A DNA stretch of 6,251 bases. Source: Clostridia bacterium (GTDB lineage Bacteria > Bacillota > Clostridia > CAKSNL01 > HGM11501). Of this stretch, positions 1-6,163 are shown piece after piece; the stretch's first letter is position 1; each line of letters opens with the position of its first letter. The notes under the pieces were generated by a model. It did not search any database and was not told the origin of the DNA. It saw only the letters and a program-made list of their open reading frames with translations. The position numbers were made by a program, and so were the translations under genes. Location of the stretch: NCBI GenBank assembly GCA_030535815.1, contig JAUNRD010000114.1:1-6251 (forward strand), read 5' to 3'.

Positions 1-931
1 GCTCCTTTATAAGTGCGGCATCGTTGGTTTTTAATACATCGTCGTTGGAAGAAGCAATATTCATCATTCCGACGCCCTTTATGCCCCCGTAGCACCCTTT
101 TGTAAATTCACCGCCACGGGAAAAGGCACGGATTAATCTTTCCTTGTCTTCCTCGTCGGCATAACCTCTGTCTATGGTTTTTCTGAAGGCGGTAACCGCA
201 CTTGCCACATAGGAAGGGCCCTTCATTCTGCCTTCAATTTTAAGGGAGGAAACACCCATATTAATAAGGTCGGGAATTTCCGAAAGCAGGCTTAAATCAC
301 GGGGACTTAAGAAGTATCCGCCTTTTCCCTCTATACTGTAAGGAAGGCGGCAGGGCTGGGCACATTCCCCTCTGTTTGCACTTCTTCCGCCAAGGAAGCT
401 GCTCATTAAGCACTGCCCCGAATAGCTCATACAAATTGCGCCGTGGCAGAAAACTTCTATTTCCATTCCGCTTGTTTTCGCCATTTGTGCAATTTCTGCT
501 TTTCTGCATTCTCTCGAAAGCACGGCACGCTTAATTCCCATTTTTTTAAGATAGTTAAGACCGTTTTCGTCAAACACCGTCATCTGTGTGCTTCCGTGAA
601 CGGGAGCATCAAAGTTTTCAGAAAGTGCCTGACACAAACCTAAGTCCTGAACTATATATGCGTCTATTCCGCTTACATAAGCCTCCTTCGCAACGCTTAA
701 GGCTTCACAAAATTCATTATCGTGAATAAGAGTGTTAATGGCAAGATAGACCTTTACGCCTCTTATATGGCAGTAACTTACAGCTCTTTTAAGCTCATCG
801 GAATCGAAATTTATTGCATTTTGCCTTGCGCTGAAGCGCGATGCCCCGATATAAACCGCATCGGCACCCGAAGATACCGCCGCTTTTACGGCATCAAAGC
901 TTCCGCCGGGAGCAAGAAGCTCTATCCCCAT
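1..931 (-). CDS. U32 family protein, RlhA-like 23S rRNA hydroxylase type (3' end beyond window)
   Basis: The N-terminal 310 codons are present and the rest lies beyond the left edge. The reading frame opens with MGIELLAPGGSFDAVKAAV, the usual start of this family. The U32 signature is complete: E159-V-F, H163-G-A-I-C167, then S-G-Q-C174 and L-M-S, followed by GGRSANRGEC190-AQPC194 and SLKIEGRMK near residues 228-237. The four cysteines (167, 174, 190, 194) match those conserved in tRNA/rRNA hydroxylases RlhA, TrhP and TrhO. The family is often labelled 'collagenase-like peptidase', but E. coli RlhA makes 5-hydroxycytidine in 23S rRNA, and the LGGRSANRGECAQPCRLPY segment fits that long, DUF3656-containing branch. 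The missing C-terminus prevents confirming the branch. The ATG at 931-929 follows an AAAGGGG site (939-945) with a 7-nt spacer. This site overlaps the upstream Nudix stop codon, so the gene is probably cotranscribed with it. The protein is probably cytoplasmic, with no signal peptide. Confidence 0.9.
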   Translation of the reverse strand, partial: MGIELLAPGGSFDAVKAAVSSGADAVYIGASRFSARQNAINFDSDELKRAVSYCHIRGVKVYLAINTLIHDNEFCEALSVAKEAYVSGIDAYIVQDLGLCQALSENFDAPVHGSTQMTVFDENGLNYLKKMGIKRAVLSRECRKAEIAQMAKTSGMEIEVFCHGAICMSYSGQCLMSSFLGGRSANRGECAQPCRLPYSIEGKGGYFLSPRDLSLLSEIPDLINMGVSSLKIEGRMKGPSYVASAVTAFRKTIDRGYADEEDKERLIRAFSRGGEFTKGCYGGIKGVGMMNIASSNDDVLKTNDAALIKE

Positions 932-944
932 AATAACACCCCTT

Positions 945-1493
945 TCAGTTTAATTTGTCTTTCATTAAAAGATATTTTGTAATCGCGATTATTGTTTTGG
1001 CATCGTAAAAATGCCTGCCCTCTTCTATAAGTCTTTGTGCCTCATCAACGGGCATTTTAACAAGGGAAAGATATTCATCCTCGTCTGTATGGGCATCGCC
1101 CGTCTTTTTCACGTTTTTTGCAAAAAAGATATATACAATTTCGGAAAGATACCCGGGAGACGGGTAGATTTTGCCGAAATCAATCAGCGTTTCCGCACTG
1201 TACCCCGTTTCCTCGGAAAGCTCTCTTAAAGCCGCTTCCTTCGGATTTTCTCCGGGATTAAGTTTGCCTGCGGGAATCTCGTAAGTAATTTCATCATAAG
1301 GGCGGCGGTATTGCTTAACAAGAAGGATTTCGTCATCTTCGGTAACGGCTAAAACTCCGCTTCCTCCGCTGTGCTCAATTATTTCACGGTCGGCTTTTTT
1401 CCCGTCCGGAAGAGTCACCTTGTCGCAGCGGACTTTGAATATTTTTCCTTCAAACACATATTTTCTTGAAATTTCTTTTTCAAAAAGTTCCAT
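945..1493 (-). CDS. nudF: Nudix hydrolase, ADP-ribose pyrophosphatase type
   Basis: This 182-residue protein has a perfect Nudix box, G-x5-E-x7-R-E-L-x-E-E-x-G-Y, from G76 to Y98. That motif binds the catalytic divalent metal through the RELSEE glutamates. A proline (P113, in SPGYLSE) lies 16 residues after the last glycine of the box. This is the published hallmark of the ADP-ribose pyrophosphatase subfamily, which splits ADP-ribose into AMP and ribose 5-phosphate. The N-terminal part (F18-K-V...V26-x-L-P-D-G) and VKQYRRP at 59-65 also fit this subfamily, and the length is typical. The enzyme should be cytoplasmic. The ATG at 1493-1491 follows a GAGG site (1499-1502) with a 5-nt spacer. The mutS2 stop codon lies inside that site, leaving 7 nt between the genes, so translation is probably coupled. 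Substrate assignment is by motif only; related sugar nucleotides remain possible. Confidence 0.92.
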   Translation of the reverse strand: MELFEKEISRKYVFEGKIFKVRCDKVTLPDGKKADREIIEHSGGSGVLAVTEDDEILLVKQYRRPYDEITYEIPAGKLNPGENPKEAALRELSEETGYSAETLIDFGKIYPSPGYLSEIVYIFFAKNVKKTGDAHTDEDEYLSLVKMPVDEAQRLIEEGRHFYDAKTIIAITKYLLMKDKLN

Positions 1494-1500
1494 ATTAACC

Positions 1501-3879
1501 TCACTTTATTGTGATTACGGTAACGCCTGCTTCACCCTCGCCGTAAGCGCCGAGACGGAAGGACTTGATGCGCTTTTCCTGACGGCAATACTGATGCACC
1601 ATGGCACGAAGGGCACCTGTTCCCTTACCGTGAATTACCCTTACGGTTTCAATTTTCGCTAAAACGGCATCGTCAATAAACTTTTCAAGCTCCATAAAGG
1701 CTTCGTCGGACATAAGACCGCGTAAATCAAGCTCAGTTGATGCGGTCTGGGTTTTCGAAACCTTTGTTTTATCAATGCTCTTAACCTTTTTCTCCGGCAC
1801 CTTTATTTTATCCTCAACTACTCTTAAGGCAGAGATATTAACGGTTACTTTTAATATACCCGTCTGCACAATTAAGTTGCCCCTGGCATCGGGAAGCGTC
1901 ATAACATTTGCCCTCTGACCTAAGGTTAACACCTCAACCTCCTGACCGAGAAGAAGATTTTTGGGTATCTTATTGTTCTTCGGCATCAATACGTTTTCTG
2001 AAAGCTTGTCGGAAAGTGCATTTTCTTCTTCACGAAGACGTTTTCTTATCTCCTCCGCCGTTTTCTTTGCCTTGGATTTATCGTCCTCATTTAATGCCTT
2101 TTTAACTTCTTCAAGCATTTCTTCAGTCTGCTTCTTTGCCGCTTCCACAATCCTCTTGGCTTCACGTCTTGCATCCTGAAGCAAGCTGTCCTTCTGCTTA
2201 TCAATACGGCTCTTATCGTCCGTAAGCTTCTTTTTTGCAGAATAGTTTTCCTGCCTTATTCTTTCAGCTTCTTCCTTTGCCGCCTCTGCTTCCTGCTTGT
2301 TTTTCTCAAGCTCCGTCACAAGGTCTTCAAAGTGGATATTTTCCGCAGTAAGGTTTTCCTTTGCCTTTCCTATGATATAATCGCTTACGCCAAGCTTTGA
2401 CGCAATGGCAAAGGCATTACTCTTCCCCGGGATACCGATTAAAAGACGGTACGTGGGGCTTAATGTGGCAAGGTCAAATTCGCAGGCGGCATTTTCCACC
2501 CTGTCTGTTGAAAGAGCATAAAGCTTAACCTCGCTGTAGTGGGTTGTGGCGGCAGTTTTAGCCCCCGACATTCTTACATATTCCAATATAGCCATAGCAA
2601 GTGCCGCACCCTCCGCAGGGTCGGTTCCCGCACCGAGCTCGTCGAATAATACAAGGGACTTATCGTCCGCCTCGTTTAATATTTTTACTATATTTACCAT
2701 ATGGCTTGAAAACGTGGAAAGGGACTGTTCGATGCTCTGCTCATCACCAATGTCGGCAAAGACCTTATTAAAGACAGAAAGGCAGCTTCCTTCCTTTGCG
2801 GGAATCATAAGCCCCGTCTGCGCCATAAGGGTGAAAAGACCCAAAGTTTTAAGGGTAACCGTTTTACCGCCGGTGTTGGGACCGGTTATAACAAGAGTAT
2901 CAAAATCACGGCCGAGGTACACATCCACGGGAACGACCTTTCTTTTATCAATCAAGGGATGGCGGCCTTTATGAATTTCTATAATGCCGTCATCATTAAG
3001 TTCAGGCACGGTTGCATCCATATCAAGGGCAAGACGCGCCCTTGCAAAAATCATATCGGCTTCCAGGATATATTTATAGTTATCGCCTATCTGCACTCTG
3101 TAATCGGCAATCTGTGATGTAAACTCAGAAAGGATTCTTTCAATTTCTTCCTTTTCCATTCCCACAAGCTTATGGATTTCGTTATTAATTTCCACAACCT
3201 GCATAGGCTCAACGAAAACCGTTGCACCGGAGCCGGACGCATCGTGAACGATACCCGAAACGCTTCCCCTGTGCTCCGACTTTACGGGAAGAACGTATCT
3301 TCCGTTTCGCATGGTAACAAGGCTTTCCTGAAGGGCGTTTCTGTATCTTTCCGACTTTATCATTTCGGAAAGCACGTCCCTTATCTTATCCGACAGCTTT
3401 TCCATTCTGCGGCGGATTGAATAAAGCTCGCCCGATGCATCGTCCGCCAGCTCATCATCGGAAAGAATGCAGCGGTCAATCTCTCTTTCAAGGGAAGGAA
3501 GCTCCGCCATACATTCAGATACAATATCCAAAAGAGGGTAATATTCCTCATCGTGATTTCGCATATATGCCTTAAGAAGTCTTGTAACCCTTAAAACGTG
3601 GCCTACGTTTTTTATTTCACGGCAGGACAAACAAGCCCCCACCTCTGCCCTTTTCAATGTGGGCACAATATCCGTCAAAGGAGAAATGGGCGCTTCCTGA
3701 TGCTTTACGGTAAAGCGGAAGGCCTCGTCTGATTGTGCAAGGAGCCTTTCTGCCTCGATTCGGTCTGTCGTAGGTCTTAAATTAAGGGCGTTTTCCTTTG
3801 TCTTTGCGCAAACCGCCTTTTCCGAAAGCATTTTAAGTATTTTATCATATTCAAGTACTTTTAAGTTTCTTTCTTCCAT
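1501..3879 (-). CDS. mutS2: MutS2 (ATPase with C-terminal Smr domain)
   Basis: This 792-residue protein is full length for MutS2 (B. subtilis MutS2 is close to 785). In order it has the MutS-like core and clamp helices (about 1-320) and an ABC-type ATPase. Walker A is GPNTGGKT (333-340), the signature region STFSSHM is at 388-394, Walker B is LVLFDELGAGTDP (409-421), and TTHY is at 445-448. A long charged coiled coil follows (about 510-625), then a small KOW-like beta region (about 642-690) and a Smr domain with LDLRG (717-721) and HGKGTGALR (750-758). It lacks the mismatch-recognition domain of MutS1. Family members bind collided ribosomes and promote their splitting in Bacillus; nuclease and anti-recombination roles are reported in other species. 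The Smr LDLR and HGKG motifs needed for the proposed nuclease activity are intact. The ATG at 3879-3877 follows GAGG (3887-3890) with a 7-nt spacer. It is the first gene of its operon. Confidence 0.97.
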   Translation of the reverse strand: MEERNLKVLEYDKILKMLSEKAVCAKTKENALNLRPTTDRIEAERLLAQSDEAFRFTVKHQEAPISPLTDIVPTLKRAEVGACLSCREIKNVGHVLRVTRLLKAYMRNHDEEYYPLLDIVSECMAELPSLEREIDRCILSDDELADDASGELYSIRRRMEKLSDKIRDVLSEMIKSERYRNALQESLVTMRNGRYVLPVKSEHRGSVSGIVHDASGSGATVFVEPMQVVEINNEIHKLVGMEKEEIERILSEFTSQIADYRVQIGDNYKYILEADMIFARARLALDMDATVPELNDDGIIEIHKGRHPLIDKRKVVPVDVYLGRDFDTLVITGPNTGGKTVTLKTLGLFTLMAQTGLMIPAKEGSCLSVFNKVFADIGDEQSIEQSLSTFSSHMVNIVKILNEADDKSLVLFDELGAGTDPAEGAALAMAILEYVRMSGAKTAATTHYSEVKLYALSTDRVENAACEFDLATLSPTYRLLIGIPGKSNAFAIASKLGVSDYIIGKAKENLTAENIHFEDLVTELEKNKQEAEAAKEEAERIRQENYSAKKKLTDDKSRIDKQKDSLLQDARREAKRIVEAAKKQTEEMLEEVKKALNEDDKSKAKKTAEEIRKRLREEENALSDKLSENVLMPKNNKIPKNLLLGQEVEVLTLGQRANVMTLPDARGNLIVQTGILKVTVNISALRVVEDKIKVPEKKVKSIDKTKVSKTQTASTELDLRGLMSDEAFMELEKFIDDAVLAKIETVRVIHGKGTGALRAMVHQYCRQEKRIKSFRLGAYGEGEAGVTVITIK

Positions 3880-3919
3880 AGTTTTGCCTCATAAAATTTC
3901 TGCATATTTATACTATTTT

Positions 3920-3948
3920 ATTTTACCATTTTTTTGCCTTTAAGTCAA
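3920..3948 (-). promoter_or_regulatory. Sigma-A-type promoter of the mutS2-Nudix-U32 operon
   Basis: Read leftward, a -35 box TTGACT (3948-3943) is separated by exactly 17 nt from a -10 box TAAAAT (3925-3920). Transcription should start near 3913, giving a leader of roughly 34 nt before the mutS2 ATG. The promoter lies directly after the LOG-gene terminator, so the operon appears to be transcribed independently. It is predicted by consensus match only. Confidence 0.75.
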
Positions 3949-3957
3949 TATCAGGAT

Positions 3958-3992
3958 AAAAAAATACACAGACGTTTTTAAGGTCTGTGTAT
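3958..3992 (-). terminator. Rho-independent terminator of the PHP-LOG operon
   Basis: A perfect 10-bp stem (ATACACAGAC at 3964-3973 pairing with GTCTGTGTAT at 3983-3992) encloses a 9-nt loop. Read leftward it is followed by seven T residues (3964-3958, the first closing the stem). It begins 7 nt after the LOG stop codon. The stem is A/T-rich at its base, so it may be moderate in strength. The plus strand lacks a comparable T-tract. Confidence 0.85.
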
Positions 3993-3998
3993 AATTAA

Positions 3999-4577
3999 TC
4001 ATAATTTCAAATCCTTGATATCATAATCGGGAATGTGGTCGTTTTCGATATAGTCAAAAATGTCCTCCATATCCTCGGAAAAATGATAAAGGCTTAAGCA
4101 GTTATCCGCAATGAATTTCTTCTCGATGGCGTTTTTCATACTTACGTCAATGTCGTTGTAATAGCCTTCGAAATTGTATACTGCAATGGGCTTTTTATGC
4201 TGCTTAAGCTGTTTTAATGTGAGGATTTCAAAAAATTCCTCGTAGGTTCCGATCCCGCCGGGTACAACCAAAAAGGCGTCGGAAAGCTCCTCCATTTTTG
4301 CCTTTCTCTCCCTCATTGTTTCGGTGAAAATAAGCTCTGTGCACTTATCGAAAATTACTTCTACCCCTTCTTCCTTAAAAAACGAAGGAATTACGCCGTA
4401 AATTTTTGCTCCGCCCCTGTGCGCTCCGCGTGCCGCCGCACCCATAAGGCCGCTTCCGCCTGCACCGAATACAAGGTTGTGCCCACGTTTTGCAAGGATT
4501 TCCCCAAGTATTTCCACCTTTTCGATGTACTTTCTGTCAATTTTTTCAGATGCTGCGCCAAATACACAAATGTTCAT
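3999..4577 (-). CDS. LOG family protein (TIGR00730-type nucleoside 5'-monophosphate phosphoribohydrolase)
   Basis: This 192-residue Rossmann-fold protein has the two LOG signatures: MRERKAKM (88-95, the M-x-x-R-K-x-x-M motif) and PGGIGTYEE (106-114, the PGGxGTxxE motif). The phosphate-binding loop GGSGLMG lies at 40-46. The family hydrolyses the N-glycosidic bond of nucleoside 5'-monophosphates, releasing a base and ribose 5-phosphate. The plant members activate cytokinins. Bacterial members are often misnamed lysine decarboxylases. The arginine and glutamates of the active site (R91, E113, E114) are present, so activity is expected, but the physiological substrate in a bacterium such as this is unknown. 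Length is normal. The ATG at 4577-4575 follows a strong AAAGGAG site (4583-4589) with a 5-nt spacer. That site touches the PHP stop codon, and only 11 nt separate the two genes, so they form an operon ending at the 3958-3992 hairpin. Confidence 0.93.
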   Translation of the reverse strand: MNICVFGAASEKIDRKYIEKVEILGEILAKRGHNLVFGAGGSGLMGAAARGAHRGGAKIYGVIPSFFKEEGVEVIFDKCTELIFTETMRERKAKMEELSDAFLVVPGGIGTYEEFFEILTLKQLKQHKKPIAVYNFEGYYNDIDVSMKNAIEKKFIADNCLSLYHFSEDMEDIFDYIENDHIPDYDIKDLKL

Positions 4578-4588
4578 AATTTCTCCTT

Positions 4589-5272
4589 TCAGAACAACAA
4601 ATCGGCGGTTTTAACGCCTGTTGCTTCCAACTTTTTATTGTATTCAATAACCCTGTCTCCAAGGTAATCTTCAATTCTGTGCCCGTCAAAGCCGATGCTT
4701 ACATAAACGCCTGAATCCTTTATTATTTTCTGCTGTGTTTCGCTTTCAAAAAAGCGTTTCACATATTCGTTCTCACGGTAGCTGTGAATGGAATCGTAAT
4801 TTACGTTCATTTCCCAGAATGTTCCGGTATCAGCTAATCTTTTGAAAAATTCTTCGGGCGCCATATTTCTTTTTTCCGCCGCGGCAAAAAGGTCGGTATG
4901 CGCTATTCCCTTTTTTATCTTTATGCTGTCTAAAAACTCAAAAAGGTTATGCTCCGAAATCTTTCCTTCGGAATCGGGATTTTCAATTAAGCAATAGTCA
5001 AAAAGCTTATAGTCATCCTCCGTCATATCGTACTTTTCCGGAATAACGGAAATTTCAATTCCGCAAAGAAGTGTAATTTTTCCTTCATACTCCTTTTTAA
5101 GAGAATTTATAAGTTTACTGTATTCTTCTTTCCTTTGTCCTATTCCGTAATTATGGTCGCAAATTCCGAAAAGCTTTATGCCCGATTCAATAGCCTTGTC
5201 AATTATAACGTGTGGTTCGTCCTTTCCGCATCCCGAATAATAGGTGTGTGAATGTATGTCCATATATTTCAT
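4589..5272 (-). CDS. PHP-domain phosphoesterase, YcdX/histidinol-phosphatase-like
   Basis: I chose the ATG at 5272-5270 (227 residues) because AAGAGG at 5281-5286 lies 8 nt upstream. An in-frame GTG at 5281-5279 would add three residues but leaves no room for a ribosome-binding site. The PHP metal-binding motifs are visible: D-I-H7-S-H9, C-D-H40, G-I-E73, A-H125-T-D and F-D196-G-H198. PHP enzymes are cytoplasmic metal-dependent hydrolases of phosphate esters, and this size fits the histidinol phosphatase or YcdX group. No histidine-biosynthesis gene is nearby, so a histidinol-phosphatase role should not be assumed. Two positions that are usually histidines appear changed: Cys15 sits in the SGCGK loop, and the segment FDYCLIENPD (about 91-100) lacks the usual histidine. 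The metal site may therefore be non-standard. It is the first gene of an operon with the LOG gene and is divergent from the SGNH hydrolase. Confidence 0.88.
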   Translation of the reverse strand: MKYMDIHSHTYYSGCGKDEPHVIIDKAIESGIKLFGICDHNYGIGQRKEEYSKLINSLKKEYEGKITLLCGIEISVIPEKYDMTEDDYKLFDYCLIENPDSEGKISEHNLFEFLDSIKIKKGIAHTDLFAAAEKRNMAPEEFFKRLADTGTFWEMNVNYDSIHSYRENEYVKRFFESETQQKIIKDSGVYVSIGFDGHRIEDYLGDRVIEYNKKLEATGVKTADLLF

Positions 5273-5280
5273 ATGCCTCA

Positions 5281-5286
5281 CCTCTT
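5281..5286 (-). promoter_or_regulatory. Ribosome-binding site deciding the PHP gene start
   Basis: AAGAGG read leftward lies 8 nt before ATG 5272-5270. The same site would be only 1 nt from GTG 5281-5279, and the other candidate, GAGG at 5279-5276, is 3 nt from the chosen ATG and 12 nt from the next ATG at 5263-5261. This favours the 5272 start. The predicted transcription start falls within or at the edge of this site. Confidence 0.6.
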
Positions 5287-5290
5287 ACTT

Positions 5291-5319
5291 ATTATACATT
5301 TTTTCTCGCAAAAAGTCAA
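5291..5319 (-). promoter_or_regulatory. Sigma-A-type promoter of the PHP-LOG operon
   Basis: Read leftward, a -35 box TTGACT (5319-5314) is followed after exactly 17 nt by a perfect TATAAT (5296-5291). This is the best promoter in the window. A usual start 6-7 nt downstream would fall at about 5284-5285, leaving a leader of only about 12-13 nt before the ATG. Confidence 0.82.
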
Positions 5320-5333
5320 TTAATACTATTGAC
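5315..5333. repeat. Short inverted repeat formed by two divergent -35 boxes
   Basis: GTCAAT (5315-5320) and ATTGAC (5328-5333) are perfect inverted copies around a 7-nt A/T-rich centre. They contain the back-to-back -35 boxes of the divergent promoters. The symmetry can be explained by two -35 consensus sequences alone, though it could also serve as a regulator site. Confidence 0.45.
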
Positions 5334-5357
5334 ACAGAAATGAATTTAATGTAAATT
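5329..5357 (+). promoter_or_regulatory. Sigma-A-type promoter of the SGNH hydrolase gene
   Basis: A consensus -35 box TTGACA (5329-5334) is separated by 17 nt from TAAATT (5352-5357), which matches the -10 consensus at four of six positions. Transcription should start near 5364, about 22 nt before the ATG. Its -35 box lies 9 nt from that of the divergent PHP promoter, so two RNA polymerases probably could not bind at once. Confidence 0.65.
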
Positions 5358-5385
5358 AAATAAAAACAGTTTAAGGAGAATTCAT

Positions 5386-6090
5386 ATGGCTTTTGACAGA
5401 AGTAAATCCACCGCCGACAAGGCGAACACCGTTGATGCGAAAAATCAGCTTGATGTAAGCAATTATATTTCTTTTATAAATAAGGACGGATGCGGAGTAA
5501 GAATTATGTATGCGGGAAACTCCATCACCCGCCACGGAGTCAATGAGTCCATCGGTTGGCTAAACGATTTTGGTATGGCGGCGTCATCCATCGATAAGGA
5601 CTATGTACATATCTTATCCAAAAGGGTTTTGGAAAAAGACGAAAACGCTGCTTTTTGCATAGCACAGTGTGCCGCCTGGGAGCGTGCCTTCTGGGATGAT
5701 GCGGTTTATGATAAATTCTTCGTTGCGAAAAACTTCGCTCCCGACATTTTGATTTACCGCCTTGGTGAAAATGTGCTTCTTGAGGATTTTAACGCCCACG
5801 ATTTTAAAGAAGGTATAAGACACCTGCTTAAGTATTTAACAAGCGAAAATCCCGATGCAAAAATTATCTTCACCACAAACTTCTGGATTAAAGAGCCGGT
5901 TGACAATGCCCTTATCGAGGTGGCAGCCGAATACGGAAAAAAGGCTCACGATTTAGGCCTGCTCGGCGAAAATCCTGAAATGAAGGCAATCGGACTTTTT
6001 GAGCATTCCGGCGTTGCCGCCCACCCCGGCGACAAGGGCATGGAAGCCATCGCCGACGCAATCTGGGAAGAATTAAAGGATATGATATAA
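5386..6090 (+). CDS. SGNH/GDSL-type hydrolase, cytoplasmic
   Basis: This 234-residue protein has SGNH-family blocks: GNSIT at 44-48 with the probable nucleophile S46 (block I), RLGEN at 125-129 with N129 in the block III position, and AAHPGDKGMEAIA at 211-223 with the probable catalytic histidine H213 (block V). Such enzymes are esterases, acyl-hydrolases or deacetylases that use serine. The usual aspartate three residues before the histidine is V210 here, so the triad may be reduced or use another acid such as E206. There is no signal peptide or membrane segment; the first 35 residues are hydrophilic, so it probably acts inside the cell. The substrate is unknown. The ATG at 5386 follows AAGGAG (5373-5378) with a 7-nt spacer. 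The gene appears to be a single transcription unit, bounded by its own promoter and the hairpin that starts 3 nt after its TAA stop. Confidence 0.85.
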   Translation: MAFDRSKSTADKANTVDAKNQLDVSNYISFINKDGCGVRIMYAGNSITRHGVNESIGWLNDFGMAASSIDKDYVHILSKRVLEKDENAAFCIAQCAAWERAFWDDAVYDKFFVAKNFAPDILIYRLGENVLLEDFNAHDFKEGIRHLLKYLTSENPDAKIIFTTNFWIKEPVDNALIEVAAEYGKKAHDLGLLGENPEMKAIGLFEHSGVAAHPGDKGMEAIADAIWEELKDMI

Positions 6091-6093
6091 AGA

Positions 6094-6127
6094 AAAGCCC
6101 CACACGGGAAATCCCGTGTGGGGCTTT
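6094..6127 (+). terminator. Strong hairpin terminator, probably bidirectional
   Basis: A perfect 15-bp, GC-rich stem (AAAGCCCCACACGGG at 6094-6108 with its complement at 6113-6127) has a 4-nt loop and starts 3 nt after the SGNH stop codon. Downstream on the plus strand the T-tract is weak (CTTTGTAATT). Read leftward it is richer (CTTTTCTTT), so the hairpin can also end the leftward gene that enters from the right. Confidence 0.9.
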
Positions 6128-6163
6128 GTAATTGCGATACATAAGGTTTAGATGCAAATAATT

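Noticed and set aside
297..982. Several open frames overlapping the U32 gene (443-643 and 722-982 on plus, 297-509 on minus)
   Set aside because: The minus-strand frame from 931 gives a continuous, motif-perfect U32 protein, so these are out-of-frame shadows.
2546..2974. A 142-codon plus-strand open frame opposite mutS2
   Set aside because: It lies wholly antisense to the ATPase domain of MutS2, has low-complexity Ser/Ala/Pro-rich content with no recognisable motif, and shows no matching ribosome-binding site. It is a frame shadow.
4589..5272. Naming the PHP gene hisK (histidinol phosphatase)
   Set aside because: There is no histidine-biosynthesis gene nearby and two expected histidine positions differ, so a specific symbol is not justified.
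5315..5333. The inverted repeat as a definite operator
   Set aside because: Each arm is almost entirely a -35 box, so two divergent promoters are enough to explain the symmetry; it is kept only as a low-confidence repeat.
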